DNA from: Sphingomonas sp. NFR15
GTDB taxonomy: Bacteria; Pseudomonadota; Alphaproteobacteria; Sphingomonadales; Sphingomonadaceae
DNA length: 64,000 nucleotides
Direction: 5' to 3'
Assembly: GCF_900103265.1 (NCBI RefSeq)
Contig: NZ_FMWX01000001.1
Location: 1-64,000 of the forward strand
Within the stretch, counting starts at the first letter, position 1; each line of letters begins with the position of its first letter. Both the position numbers and the translations under genes were made by a program. Of the stretch, positions 18,574 through 28,380 are shown piece by piece. The notes under the pieces are model-generated. The model saw only the letters and a list, made by a program, of their open reading frames with translations, was not told the origin of the DNA and searched no databases.

Positions 18574-18780
18574 GATCGCGCCGGTGCCCCGCGAGGGGCT
18601 TGAATGGGAATGCGGTGCGGGGTTCTCCCCAAATCCGCGGCTGTCCCTGCAACTGTGAGCGGTGAGCGAGGGCATCATGCTCCTTCGGGAGCGGCCACTG
18701 GACCGGCGCATCCGCTGATGTGCCCTCTGGGAAGGCGATGCCGCAGCGTTGACCCGCGAGCCAGGAGACCTGCCGGCGAT
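18574..18780 (+). ncRNA. Cobalamin riboswitch upstream of cobW
   Basis: The conserved elements of an adenosylcobalamin-type aptamer are in order: a closing stem (CGCCGG near 18580 with CCGGCG near 18778), the GGGAATGCGGTG block (18605-18616), the CTGTCCCTGCAACTGT core (18640-18655), a CCACTGG turn (18695-18701), GGGAAGGC (18729-18736) and the B12 box GAGCCAGGAGACCTGCC (18758-18774). It should repress the downstream cob genes when cobalamin is plentiful. The orientation matches cobW, which starts 180 nt downstream. Confidence 0.95.
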
Positions 18781-18783
18781 ATG

Positions 18784-18841
18784 GTCGCTCTTGCTTCGGT
18801 CCAGGGGATGGCCGCGGCACGGTTCTCCGTCTGAGCGACGA
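18784..18841 (+). promoter_or_regulatory. Conserved post-aptamer element, copy 1
   Basis: Directly after the aptamer, GTCGCTC (18784-18790) and GAGCGAC (18833-18839) can pair around an internal GC-rich hairpin. The first 40 nt differ from the matching place after the second riboswitch (31942) at only three positions. It is probably the expression platform or the kissing-loop (P13) partner of the aptamer. Confidence 0.65.
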
Positions 18842-18960
18842 GCCTGTGCGGCTGGGGCTGCACCGGTGCGTGGCACGGGCGGCATTCGGCGCCCGTCCGT
18901 CGTCGCGTGCCGAACGAAGTGTTGCCCCGCCCGGTCGTTGCTTGCGCCGCGGGGAAGAGC

Positions 18961-19998
18961 ATGTCCGATCTGTCCAAGGTGCCCGTCACCATCGTCACCG
19001 GCTTTCTGGGCGCCGGCAAGACGACGCTCATCAGCCATCTAATCCGCCAAGCGGGGGGGCGCCGGCTGGCGGTCGTCGTCAACGAATTCGGTACTCTTGG
19101 CGTCGATGGCGACATTCTGAAGGGTTGCGCGATCCCCGACTGCCCGGCCGAGAATATCGTCGAACTGGCCAACGGCTGCATCTGCTGCACCGTCGCGGAC
19201 GATTTCATCCCCACCGTGGAGATGTTGCTCGCGCTCGATCCACGCCCGGATCACATCCTCATCGAGACATCGGGCCTCGCGCTGCCGAAGCCGCTGCTGA
19301 AAGCCTTCGATTGGCCCGCGATCCGTTCGCGGATCACCGTGGACGGCGTGATCGCGCTGGCCGACGCCGAGGCGGTCGCGGCCGGGCGCTTCGCCCCCGA
19401 CGTGACCGCGCTCGACGCGCAACGTGCCGCCGACCCGAGCATCGACCATGAGACGCCGCTGTCCGAGGTATTCGAGGACCAGCTCGGCTGCGCCGACCTG
19501 GTGCTGCTGACCAAGTGCGATCTCGCCGGTGCCGAAGGTATCGCCACCGCGCGCGCGGTGATCGCCGCTGAGACACGCAAGCCGCTGCCGGTCATCGAAC
19601 TGGTCGATGGCGTGGTCGATCCGCGCGTCGTGCTCGGTCTCGGTGCGGCGGCGGAGGACGATATCGCGGCGCGGCCCTCGCATCATGACGGCGAGGAGGA
19701 ACACGAGCATGATGATTTCGACAGCATCGTCATCGAACAGGGCGATATTGTCGCGCCTGATGACCTGGCCGGACGCATCGAGGCGATCGGGGCGAGCGGC
19801 GACGTTCTGCGCGTGAAGGGCTATGCCGCCGTCGCGGGCAAGCCGATGCGGCTTCTGGTGCAGGCGGTCGGCGCGCGGGTACGCACCCACTACGACCGGC
19901 CCTGGGGCGTCGACGAGCCGCGCCTGACCCGTCTGGTCGTGATCGCGGAGCGCGACCGGCTCGATCCGGCGGCGATCCGGGCCGCTCTGACCGCTTGA
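18961..19998 (+). CDS. cobW: CobW GTPase / metallochaperone
   Basis: This 345-residue G3E-family GTPase is thought to deliver cobalt to the cobaltochelatase. It has a Walker A GFLGAGKTT (residues 14-22), the metal-binding GCICC motif (72-76), a LLTKCDL guanine-recognition segment, a His/Glu-rich insert (HHDGEEEHEHDD, 241-252) and a C-terminal CobW domain. The start at 18961 has GGGGA upstream; an in-frame ATG at 18907 is less likely. It is the first gene behind the riboswitch and lies 7 nt before cobN, its expected client. Confidence 0.95.
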   Translation: MSDLSKVPVTIVTGFLGAGKTTLISHLIRQAGGRRLAVVVNEFGTLGVDGDILKGCAIPDCPAENIVELANGCICCTVADDFIPTVEMLLALDPRPDHILIETSGLALPKPLLKAFDWPAIRSRITVDGVIALADAEAVAAGRFAPDVTALDAQRAADPSIDHETPLSEVFEDQLGCADLVLLTKCDLAGAEGIATARAVIAAETRKPLPVIELVDGVVDPRVVLGLGAAAEDDIAARPSHHDGEEEHEHDDFDSIVIEQGDIVAPDDLAGRIEAIGASGDVLRVKGYAAVAGKPMRLLVQAVGARVRTHYDRPWGVDEPRLTRLVVIAERDRLDPAAIRAALTA

Positions 19999-20005
19999 TC
20001 CGGCG

Positions 20006-23000
20006 ATGCACGTCATCTTTCGCGAAACGCATGGGCTGGAAGAGACCGCCGCCCCGCGCGATCTGTGGCAGGATGCCGCCGATCTCGTGGTGCTGTCGTT
20101 CTCGGACAGCGATCTCGGCGCGTTTGCGGCCGGATGGCGCGCGACGGTGGCTGAGGCCGCTGACCGCGGCATGCCGAGCCTGCGGCTCGCGAACCTCGCC
20201 GAGCTGACGCACCCCCTGTCGGTCGATACCTATGTCGATCGGACGCTCGGGCCCGCGAAAGGCATATTGATCCGGCTGATCGGTGGCGCGGCCTATTGGT
20301 CTTATGGATTGCAGCAGATCGAGATGCTGGCCCGCCGGAACGGCATCGCACTGGCCGTGGTGCCGGCGGACGGGCGAGCGGATGCCCGGCTCGACGCCGC
20401 ATCCACCCTGCCGATCCAGACATTGCGCAGGCTCGCGCAGCTTTGCGATATCGGTGGCGCAGCGGCGGCGCGGGCGGCGTTGGCCCAGTTCGCGTCGGCG
20501 GCGGGTTTGCACGTTCGGCCTGGAGAGGGCGTGGGCGCCATTGGGCCGGTCGGCGGCTGGCGGCCCGACCCGGGAGTCGCCTGCGCCGCCGCCTTCGCGA
20601 TGACGGCATGGCGGCCGCGTATCCTCATCGTTTTTTACCGGTCATATCTGACCGCCGCCGATCTCGACCCGGTCGCGGCGTTACATGCGGCGTTCACCGC
20701 GCGCGGGTATGATGTGCTGGGGATGTTCGCGCCGTCGTTGAAGGACGATGCGGCGCGTGGCTGGCTACGCCGCTGGGTCGCCACGTTGGCGCCAGCCGCG
20801 ATCGTCAACGCGACGGCGTTTTCCGCCCGCGACGAGAACGGGGCGACGCCGCTGGACGTCGCAGGCGTCCCGGTCTTCCAGATCGCGCTCGCCACATCCG
20901 GCCGAGCGGCTTGGATGGAAGCTCCGCGTGGCCTCTCGCCCGCCGATCTGGCGATGCACGTGGTGCTGCCCGAGGTCGATGGGCGCGTGTTCGCGGGCGT
21001 CGCGAGCTTCAAGGACGACGCGGCGCGCGACCCCGAGCTTCAATATACCCGCCGCGAACACCGCGCCGATCCGGCGCGGATCGATGCCATCGCCGCGCGC
21101 GTCCACGGCTGGGTCAGCCTCGCGGCAAAGCAAGCCGCCGAACGCCACCTCGGCATCATCCTGTCGACCTATCCCGGCAAGGCGCATCAGATGGCGCACG
21201 CGGTGGGACTGGACGCGATCGCCTCAGTCGAGGCGATGCTGCACGATCTGACGGAGGCGGGCTATGCGACACCTCCCGCTGCCGACCTCGCCCAAGCGCT
21301 GCGATCGCGATGGCTCGAATGGCCGATCGCCGACTATCGCGTCGCGCTCACGCGCTTGCCGGCGGTGTTGCAGGCCGATCTCGCGTCCGCATGGGGGGCG
21401 CCCGAGGACGATCCCGCCATCGTGGACGAAGCGTTCCGGTTCGCCGCCATCGCCATAGGCGACAGCATCGTCGCGCTTCAGCCCGAACGCGGCCGCCCGG
21501 CGGCGCGGACAGAGGACTATCACGATCTCTCGCGGTGTCCGCGCCACGGCTTTGTCGCTTTCTATCTGTGGCTGCGCGAGCGCGGCATGGACGCGTTGAT
21601 TCATGTCGGCGCCCACGGCACGCTGGAATGGCTGCCGGGCAAGGCGGTCGCGCTGTCGGACGTGTGCTGGCCCGAGGCGCTCACGGGTGCGACCCCGGTC
21701 GTCTACCCATTCATCGTCAACGATCCCGGTGAGGCGGCACAAGCCAAACGGCGGATCGGCGCGGTGACGGTCGGTCATGTGCCCCCGCCTCTCGAGCGCG
21801 CCGGCGGCGGCGCGGGACTGGGGCGGCTGGAGGCGTTGCTCGATGAGTTCTCGAGCGCCGACGGCCTCGATCCGCCGCGCCGCGCCCGTCTGCGGGCCGA
21901 CATCCGCGACGAGGCCAAGGCACTCGGGCTGGAAAGCGCGCTCGGTCTGACGGGGGTGCGGTCCGATGCGGAGGCGATCACCCGCATCGACACCTTCGTC
22001 TGCGACGTCAAGGATAGCCAGTTCAGCGATGGCCTTCACGTGTTCGGACGCGGCGAGCATGGCGCGGCGGAACGCGCCGGCTTACTCGGCGCGCTGGATG
22101 GGCGGCGGGTGCCGCCAGGTCCAGCTGGGTCGCCGTGGCGCGGGCGGCGCGATGTGCTGCCGACGGGGCGGAACCTCTATACGACCGATCCGCGCGCGGT
22201 GCCGTCGCGTTCGGCGCACGCGCAAGGCGTGCGGCTCGCCGACGAGTTGATCCGCCGCCATTTGCAGGATCATGGCGAATATCCGAAGGGGCTGGTCGTC
22301 GATCTCTGGGGTTCGGCGACGATGCGCACGGCGGGCGAAGAGTTCGCGATGGCGCTCCATCTGCTCGGCGCGGAACCGGTGTGGGACATGGGATCGGAGC
22401 GTGTGACCGGGGTCGAGATCCTCCCGCTCGCCATGCTCGACCGCCCCCGTATCGACGTGACGTTGCGTGTGTCGGGACTGTTCCGCGATGCCTTCTCGCC
22501 ATTATGCGCGATGTTCGGACAAGCCGTCCGGGCGATCGCGGCCCGCGACGAACCGGGCGAGAGAAATCCCTTCATCGGCGCGACCGTCGGCCCCCGCGTC
22601 TACGGCCCCGCGCCGGGGCGCTACGGCGTCGGGATCGACGAGACCGCGGACATCTACACGTCCGAAGCACGCCGGAGCGCGGGCGAGGCCTGGCTCGCCG
22701 CATCGTCACATGCTCTCGACGATCACGGGGGGCGGGCCGATCCGACCGGCCTGCGCCAGCGTATCGCCGCCGCCGACACGTTCGTTCATGTCCAGGATCT
22801 GCCCGAGACCGACCTGCTGCTCGCGGCCGATTACGCCGCGCACGAGGCCGGGTTCGCGGCGGCGCAGGCGGCGATCGGTGGCAACGCCGCATTGTATCAT
22901 CTGGACGCGACCGTGCCCGATCGTCCGCGTGCCCGGCCACTCACCGAGGAGATCGCCCGCGTGGTCCGCGCCCGCGCCGCGCACGCCGGCTGGATAGCCG

Positions 23001-23275
23001 GCATGATGCGCCACGGTTTCCGCGGCGCAGCGGAAATCGCGGCCACGCTCGATCATCTTGGTGCGTTCGCGCATCTCGCCGGCGTGGTCGCGCCCGAATC
23101 GCTCGATCTCTATTATGACGCGACGCTGGCGCGAGATGATGTCCGCGCGTTCATGGCAACGGCCAACCCCGCCGCGCTGGCCGCGATGGAGGCCCGCTTC
23201 GCGGCGCTGCTTGCGGCAGGCTTATGGTCGACGCAGCGCAATTCGATCCTCGCGGCGCTGGATGGCGCGGCATGA
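20006..23275 (+). CDS. cobN: Cobaltochelatase large subunit CobN
   Basis: This 1089-residue protein is the large subunit of the aerobic ATP-dependent cobaltochelatase, which inserts Co(II) into hydrogenobyrinate a,c-diamide with CobS and CobT. The length is at the lower end for CobN. Typical segments include HVGAHGTLEWLPGKAVALS and PFIVNDPGEAAQAKRR in the middle and DVKDSQFSDGLHVFG later. Related BchH (Mg) chelatases share the fold, but the surrounding cob genes settle the call. cobS and cobT are not in the window. The stop overlaps the cobG start (ATGA). Confidence 0.95.
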   Translation: MHVIFRETHGLEETAAPRDLWQDAADLVVLSFSDSDLGAFAAGWRATVAEAADRGMPSLRLANLAELTHPLSVDTYVDRTLGPAKGILIRLIGGAAYWSYGLQQIEMLARRNGIALAVVPADGRADARLDAASTLPIQTLRRLAQLCDIGGAAAARAALAQFASAAGLHVRPGEGVGAIGPVGGWRPDPGVACAAAFAMTAWRPRILIVFYRSYLTAADLDPVAALHAAFTARGYDVLGMFAPSLKDDAARGWLRRWVATLAPAAIVNATAFSARDENGATPLDVAGVPVFQIALATSGRAAWMEAPRGLSPADLAMHVVLPEVDGRVFAGVASFKDDAARDPELQYTRREHRADPARIDAIAARVHGWVSLAAKQAAERHLGIILSTYPGKAHQMAHAVGLDAIASVEAMLHDLTEAGYATPPAADLAQALRSRWLEWPIADYRVALTRLPAVLQADLASAWGAPEDDPAIVDEAFRFAAIAIGDSIVALQPERGRPAARTEDYHDLSRCPRHGFVAFYLWLRERGMDALIHVGAHGTLEWLPGKAVALSDVCWPEALTGATPVVYPFIVNDPGEAAQAKRRIGAVTVGHVPPPLERAGGGAGLGRLEALLDEFSSADGLDPPRRARLRADIRDEAKALGLESALGLTGVRSDAEAITRIDTFVCDVKDSQFSDGLHVFGRGEHGAAERAGLLGALDGRRVPPGPAGSPWRGRRDVLPTGRNLYTTDPRAVPSRSAHAQGVRLADELIRRHLQDHGEYPKGLVVDLWGSATMRTAGEEFAMALHLLGAEPVWDMGSERVTGVEILPLAMLDRPRIDVTLRVSGLFRDAFSPLCAMFGQAVRAIAARDEPGERNPFIGATVGPRVYGPAPGRYGVGIDETADIYTSEARRSAGEAWLAASSHALDDHGGRADPTGLRQRIAAADTFVHVQDLPETDLLLAADYAAHEAGFAAAQAAIGGNAALYHLDATVPDRPRARPLTEEIARVVRARAAHAGWIAGMMRHGFRGAAEIAATLDHLGAFAHLAGVVAPESLDLYYDATLARDDVRAFMATANPAALAAMEARFAALLAAGLWSTQRNSILAALDGAA

Positions 23276-24357
23276 TCCGCGGCTGGTGCCCGACCGCGTG
23301 GCGACCGATGGCGGCGGGCGACGGCCTGCTGGTGCGCGTGCGCCCGCGCCTCGGACGGCTGACGCGCGAGCAGATGCTCGGCGTGTGTGACGCCGCGCTC
23401 GCGTGGGGGAGCGGTCTGATCGACATGACCAACCGCGCCAATCTGCAAATTCGCGGCGTCGCCGAGAGTAACTGGGAGCCGCTCGTCGCCGCGCTGGTGG
23501 CGCTTGGCCTGGTCGATCCCGATCCCGAATTGGAAGCGCGCCGCGCCATCCTGGTGGCACCGCAGTGGGCGGTGGGCGACGATACCCATCGCATCGCCTC
23601 CGAACTCGAGCACCGGCTGGCTTGGCTTCCCGATCTGCCCGGCAAGGTCGGCTTCGCGATCGACGCGGGCGAGGCGCCGGTACTGCGCGACGACCCCGCC
23701 GATTTCCGGGTCGAGCGCGGCGCGAGCGGCGGCCTGATCCTGCGCGCGGACGGGCGCGACAGCGGGGCGGCGCTGGTGCCCGGTAGCGAGGTCGATGCGC
23801 TGATCGCTTTTGCCGAATGGTTCGTGGCGAGCGGTGGCCGCGATGCGGGGCGGATGGCGCGACACCACGCGCCGCTCCCGCGCTGGGCGGCCGGGGCCGA
23901 ACACCCTGCCCCGCCGATGGCGCAGCCGATCACGCGGCGCCTCCCGGTCGAAGCGGCGCAGGGCCTGCCGTTCGGACGGATTGATGCCGAAACGCTGCGT
24001 AAGTCCGACGCCGAAGCGATGCGCACGACGCCGTGGCGGATCGTCATCTTCGAAGGCGTCACGCATGCAACCGCGACGGGCGTACGCCTCGATGCCGATG
24101 CCTGTGTCGGCGCCCCCGCCTGTCCGCAGGCCAGCGTCGAAACACGCGCGCTCGCGATACGGCTCGCGCCGCTGATCGATGGCCGGCTTCACGTCTCGGG
24201 ATGTGCGAAAGGATGTGCCCGCGCTGCGCCGGCGGACGTGGTCCTGACCGGACGGGACGGCCGCTACGACCTGGCGTTCGCCGCGCGCGCCGGGTCGGTG
24301 CCGACAATACCGGGGCTCGATGCGGCCCAACTTCTCACCTATTTCGGAACCGCCTGA
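23272..24357 (+). CDS. cobG: Precorrin-3B synthase (O2-dependent)
   Basis: This 361-residue member of the nitrite/sulfite-reductase family oxidises precorrin-3A to precorrin-3B, the step that defines the aerobic pathway. Ferredoxin-like halves are visible (GLLVRVRPRLGRLT and TNRANLQIRGV). The [4Fe-4S] ligands are Cys278-x5-Cys284 and Cys311-x3-Cys315 (SGCAKGCAR). It overlaps cobN by 4 nt and cobH by 1 nt. Confidence 0.93.
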   Translation: MIRGWCPTAWRPMAAGDGLLVRVRPRLGRLTREQMLGVCDAALAWGSGLIDMTNRANLQIRGVAESNWEPLVAALVALGLVDPDPELEARRAILVAPQWAVGDDTHRIASELEHRLAWLPDLPGKVGFAIDAGEAPVLRDDPADFRVERGASGGLILRADGRDSGAALVPGSEVDALIAFAEWFVASGGRDAGRMARHHAPLPRWAAGAEHPAPPMAQPITRRLPVEAAQGLPFGRIDAETLRKSDAEAMRTTPWRIVIFEGVTHATATGVRLDADACVGAPACPQASVETRALAIRLAPLIDGRLHVSGCAKGCARAAPADVVLTGRDGRYDLAFAARAGSVPTIPGLDAAQLLTYFGTA

Positions 24358-24986
24358 TGCCGCACGTTTATGAGACCGATGGCGCGGCGATCTACCGCCG
24401 GTCCTTCGCCACCATCCGCGCCGAAGCAGCGCTTGCACGCTTCGGCGTGGAGGAGGAGCCGGTCGCCGTCCGCATGATCCACGCCGCCGGTTTGGTGGGT
24501 CTCGCGGAGCACATCCGCTTCTCGCCAGGCTTTGCGCTTGCCGCGCGCGCCGCGCTTGAACGCGGAGCCCCCATATTGTGCGACGCGCGCATGGTGAGCG
24601 AGGGGATCACCCGCGCCCGCCTGCCCGCCGACAATCCGGTGATCTGCACGCTCCACGCCCCGGAAACGCGGGACCGGGCGCGCGCGATGAACAACACGCG
24701 CTCAGCCGCCGCGCTGGAACTCTGGCGCCCGCATCTCGCCGGCGCGCTGGTCGCGATCGGCAACGCACCGACGGCGCTGTTTCACCTGCTCGATATGCTG
24801 GAAGATCCGGCATGTCCGCGTCCCGCCGCGATCGTCGGTTGCCCGGTCGGCTTCATCGGCGCGGCCGAGTCCAAGGCGGGGCTCTGGGCCGAACAACCCG
24901 CTCCGTGCGTGATCGTCGATGGGCGGATGGGTGGCAGCGCGATCACCGTCGCGGCGATCAACGCACTGGCGAGCCGGGTCGAATGA
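24357..24986 (+). CDS. cobH: Precorrin-8X methylmutase
   Basis: This 209-residue enzyme moves the C-11 methyl group to C-12, giving hydrogenobyrinic acid. The catalytic His is His42 in VRMIHAAG, and the family motifs CDARMVSEGI and NAPTALFHLLDML are present. The start is in a TGATG overlap with cobG and the stop in an ATGA overlap with cobI. Confidence 0.95.
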   Translation: MPHVYETDGAAIYRRSFATIRAEAALARFGVEEEPVAVRMIHAAGLVGLAEHIRFSPGFALAARAALERGAPILCDARMVSEGITRARLPADNPVICTLHAPETRDRARAMNNTRSAAALELWRPHLAGALVAIGNAPTALFHLLDMLEDPACPRPAAIVGCPVGFIGAAESKAGLWAEQPAPCVIVDGRMGGSAITVAAINALASRVE

Positions 24987-25708
24987 CGCCCGGCACCGTC
25001 CACGGCGTCGGCCTCGGCCCCGGCGCGCAGGATCTGATGAGCGTGCGCGCCGACCGGCTGGTGCGCGGCGCGCGCAACATCGCCTTCTTCCGCAAGCCCG
25101 GCCGGTTCGGGCAGGCGCGGCGGATCGTCGAGGGGATGCTCCGCGCCGACGCGAGTGAATTCGCGATGGAATATCCCGTCACCACCGAGATCGCCACCAT
25201 CGACCCGCGTTATGCCGCGCAGCTCGCCGGCTTCTACGCCGATTGCGCGCGCCACCTCGTCGCGCTCGCGAGCGGCGGCGAGGACGTGGTGGTGCTGTGC
25301 GAGGGCGATCCGTTCTTCTACGGATCGTTCATGCATCTGCACAGCCGGCTGACCGGGCTCGTGCCGGTACAGGTGGTGCCGGGGATGACTGGCATGTCGG
25401 GCGCGTGGACCGCTACCGACACGCCGATCACCTGGGGCGACGACGTGCTGACCGTGCTGACCGCGACCTTGCCCGAGGCTGACCTGGTGCGCCGCATCCG
25501 CGATACCGATGCGCTAGTGGTGATGAAGATCGGCCGCCACCTCGACAAGCTGCGCCGCGCCGTCGCCGCCGCCGGTCGCGACGAGGCGGCATGGCTGGTC
25601 GAACATGCCGCAATGCCCGACCAGCGCGTCACCCGCCTCGCCGATGCGGACAGCGTCGCGCCCTATTTCTCGATACTGCTCATCCACGGGCAAGGGCGGC
25701 GGCCGTGA
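24983..25708 (+). CDS. cobI: Precorrin-2 C20-methyltransferase
   Basis: This 241-residue SAM-dependent tetrapyrrole methylase starts with the family motif GVGLGPGAQDLMSVRA and carries the CEGDPFFYGSFMHL substrate/SAM loop and PGMTGMSG. It methylates precorrin-2 at C-20. The overlap with cobJ uses a GTG start (GTGA). Confidence 0.94.
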   Translation: MTPGTVHGVGLGPGAQDLMSVRADRLVRGARNIAFFRKPGRFGQARRIVEGMLRADASEFAMEYPVTTEIATIDPRYAAQLAGFYADCARHLVALASGGEDVVVLCEGDPFFYGSFMHLHSRLTGLVPVQVVPGMTGMSGAWTATDTPITWGDDVLTVLTATLPEADLVRRIRDTDALVVMKIGRHLDKLRRAVAAAGRDEAAWLVEHAAMPDQRVTRLADADSVAPYFSILLIHGQGRRP

Positions 25709-26448
25709 GCGGATGGCTCGCCATCGCCGGGCTCGGTCCCGGCGCCGCCGCGCAGGTCACCCCCGAAGTGACCGCCGCGCTGGCCGACGCGACCGACGTG
25801 ATCGGCTACATCCCCTATGTCGCGCGCGTGGCGCCCCGCCCCGGGCTGACGCTGCATCCTTCGGACAACCGCGTCGAACGCGATCGTGCCCGCCATGCGC
25901 TCGATCTGGCGACGGCGGGTCACAAGGTGGTGGTGGTGTCGTCGGGCGATCCCGGCGTGTTCGCGATGGCGGCGGCGGTGTTCGAAAGCGTCGAACATGG
26001 CCCGCCCGCATGGCGCGCGCTCGACATCCGCGTGCTGCCCGGCATCTCGGCGATGTTCGCGGCGGCCGCGCGCGCAGGCGCACCGCTCGGACATGATTTC
26101 TGCGCGATCAACCTGTCGGACAATCTCAAGCCGCAAGCGGTGATCGACCGGCGCATCCGGCTCGCGGCCGAAGCGGACTTCGTGATCGCCTGCTACAATC
26201 CGCGCTCCAAGGCGCGCCCGGACGGGCTGACGGCAGCGTTCGCAATCGTGCGAGAGGTCTGCGCGGACGATCGCCCGGTGCTGTTCGCCCGCGCGGTTTC
26301 GACGCCCGAGGAACATCTGCGGATCGTGCCGCTCCCCGAGGCTCGCGCCGAGATGGCGGACATGCGGACCGTCGTCATCATCGGCTCGAGCCAGACGCGC
26401 GTGATCGCGGGAACCCGCTTCCTCTACACGCCAAGGTCGGCGGTATGA
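25705..26448 (+). CDS. cobJ: Precorrin-3B C17-methyltransferase
   Basis: This 247-residue SAM-dependent methylase also performs ring contraction. Motifs: AGLGPGAAAQVTPEV at the N terminus, IGYIPYV, VSSGDPGVFAMA and CAINLSDNLKP. It starts with GTG at 25705, overlapping the cobI stop by 4 nt. Its 3' end overlaps the convergent cobK by 25 nt, so the plus-strand series is interrupted here. Confidence 0.94.
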   Translation: MSGWLAIAGLGPGAAAQVTPEVTAALADATDVIGYIPYVARVAPRPGLTLHPSDNRVERDRARHALDLATAGHKVVVVSSGDPGVFAMAAAVFESVEHGPPAWRALDIRVLPGISAMFAAAARAGAPLGHDFCAINLSDNLKPQAVIDRRIRLAAEADFVIACYNPRSKARPDGLTAAFAIVREVCADDRPVLFARAVSTPEEHLRIVPLPEARAEMADMRTVVIIGSSQTRVIAGTRFLYTPRSAV

Positions 26449-27173
26449 TCGATCCAGCGCAGCACGGCGGCTACGGTATCGACCTCGGTTCGCGGCGGCA
26501 GACGCGGTCGGTCGATCATCAGCACGGGCAGGCCCAATGCGCGCGCGGCGATCAGCTTGGCCTCGGCGCCGCGCCCCCCCGCGTTCTTGCTGACGACCAG
26601 ATCGATCTCGTGCGCGCGCATCAGGGCGATGTCGGCATCGACGGTGAAGGGTCCACGATCGACGGCGACATGATGATGCGCCAAGCCGGGCGCTTCCCGC
26701 GGGGCATCGACGAAGCGCAGCAGATAGTGATGCTGCGGCTGCGCGGCGAAGGCATCGACATGCATCCTTCCCAGCGCGAGCATCACGCGGCGCGCCGGCC
26801 CAGCAAGGGCGGCGACGGCGCCGGGGATGTCGGCGACGTGGTACCAGCGATCGCCGGGCTGCGGGGTCCAGGCGGGGCGCGTGAGTGCGAGATGCGCGAC
26901 GCCAGTCCGCGCGGCGGCGGCGGCGGCGTTCGCGCTCATCCGGGCGGCGAACGGGTGCGTCGCGTCCACCAGATGCGTGACACCGGCACCGCTCAGATAC
27001 GCCGCGAGACCAGCAACCCCGCCGAAACCGCCGATCCGCACCGCGACCGGCTGCGGCTTCGGATTCGCGACACGGCCCGCGTAGCTGAGCGTGGCGGTGA
27101 GCTCACGCGCCGCCAGCGCGGCCGCAAGCGCGCTCGCTTCGGTGGTGCCGCCGAGGATCAGGATGTTCCGCAT
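26424..27173 (-). CDS. cobK: Precorrin-6A reductase
   Basis: This 249-residue NADPH-dependent reductase converts precorrin-6A to 6B. Visible motifs are ILGGTTEASALAAAL at the N terminus, LVDATHPFAARMS in the middle and VVSKNAGGRGAEAKL near the C terminus. It is the only cob gene here on the minus strand: it overlaps cobJ tail-to-tail by 25 nt and its start codon shares two nucleotides with that of cobL. It cannot be on the riboswitch-led transcript and must have its own promoter, inside cobL. Confidence 0.94.
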   Translation of the reverse strand: MRNILILGGTTEASALAAALAARELTATLSYAGRVANPKPQPVAVRIGGFGGVAGLAAYLSGAGVTHLVDATHPFAARMSANAAAAAARTGVAHLALTRPAWTPQPGDRWYHVADIPGAVAALAGPARRVMLALGRMHVDAFAAQPQHHYLLRFVDAPREAPGLAHHHVAVDRGPFTVDADIALMRAHEIDLVVSKNAGGRGAEAKLIAARALGLPVLMIDRPRLPPRTEVDTVAAVLRWIDHTADLGV

Positions 27174-28380
27174 GGCTGAAGCTACTGAAAATCCATGGTT
27201 GACGATCGTCGGATTGGGCGAGGATGGACCAGCGGGCCTCTCCGCCGCAAGCCGTGAGGCGATCGCGCGCGCGGAGTGGGTGACGGGCGCGGCGCGTCAC
27301 CTCGCGCTGCTGGGCGATTTGACCGTCGCCGCGACACCGTGGCCGGTACCCTTCGCCGACGGCATCGCACCGCTGCTCGCACGGCGCGGTCGCCGGGTGG
27401 TGATGCTGGTCTCGGGCGATCCGTTCTGGTTCGGCGCCGGAACGGTGGTGACACGCCATCTCGCGGCGGACGAATGGATCGCCCACCCCGCCCCCTCCAC
27501 CTTCACGCTTGCCGCCGCGCGCTTGGGGTGGGCGATCGAGGAGACCGCCTGCCTCGGGCTTCATGCCGCACCTTCCGAGCGCCTGCGCGCTCACCTGGCT
27601 CCGGGCATGCGCGCGATCGTGCTGGTCCGGGACGGTGCTGCGGTCGCGACGCTGGCGCGCTATCTGGTCGCGTGCGGGTTCGGCGAGAGCGCGATGTGGG
27701 TGTTGGAGGCGCTCGGCGGCCCACGCGAGCGCGTTCGCCGGACGCAGGCGGAGGGGTATGATTTCGCGGATGTTCTCCACCCGGTCGCGGTCACGATCGA
27801 GGCGGCCGGGCGCGGTCCGGTCTTACCCGCGACATCCGGGCGGCCGGACGACTGGTTCGCGCATGACGGACAGATCACCAAGCGCCCGGTGCGCGCGCTA
27901 ACGCTATCCGCGCTCGCACCGCGCCCTGGCGAGACGCTGTGGGACATTGGCGCCGGATCGGGATCAATCGCAATCGAATGGCTGCTTGCGCATCCCGCCA
28001 ATCACGCAGCCGCGTTCGAGGCCGATCCCGCCCGAGCGACACGCGCGCGCGACAATGCGAACGCGCTCGGCGTCGATCGCCTGCGCGTGGTCGTGGGACG
28101 CGCGCCCGACATCCTCGCTGGCGAGCGCCCGCCCGATGCGGTCTTCATTGGCGGAGGGCTGTCGGACAGCATGGTGGAGTGGCTCTGCAAGGCTGTGCCG
28201 CGTGGCACCCGGATCGTCGCGAATGCCGTGACGCTCGAATCCGAGGCGGTTCTGGCGCGCTGGCATCTCAAGAAGGGTGGCGAACTGATGCGGATCGAAG
28301 TCGCCGATGCCGCACCGATCGGCACGCGGCGTGGCTGGCGGTCGCACTATCCGATCGTGCAGTGGAGCGTGACGCTGTGA
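27172..28380 (+). CDS. cobL: Precorrin-6B C5,15-methyltransferase (CbiE-CbiT fusion)
   Basis: This 402-residue fusion enzyme has an N-terminal tetrapyrrole methylase domain ([14 protein letters not shown], about residues 8-200) and a C-terminal CbiT-type Rossmann methyltransferase/decarboxylase ([15 protein letters not shown], about 255-395). It methylates C-5 and C-15 and removes the acetate side chain. The start may be 27172 or 27163; the latter has GAGGA 5 nt upstream. It overlaps the divergent cobK start, so its promoter must lie within cobK unless it is reached by read-through from cobJ. Confidence 0.94.
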   Translation: MAEATENPWLTIVGLGEDGPAGLSAASREAIARAEWVTGAARHLALLGDLTVAATPWPVPFADGIAPLLARRGRRVVMLVSGDPFWFGAGTVVTRHLAADEWIAHPAPSTFTLAAARLGWAIEETACLGLHAAPSERLRAHLAPGMRAIVLVRDGAAVATLARYLVACGFGESAMWVLEALGGPRERVRRTQAEGYDFADVLHPVAVTIEAAGRGPVLPATSGRPDDWFAHDGQITKRPVRALTLSALAPRPGETLWDIGAGSGSIAIEWLLAHPANHAAAFEADPARATRARDNANALGVDRLRVVVGRAPDILAGERPPDAVFIGGGLSDSMVEWLCKAVPRGTRIVANAVTLESEAVLARWHLKKGGELMRIEVADAAPIGTRRGWRSHYPIVQWSVTL

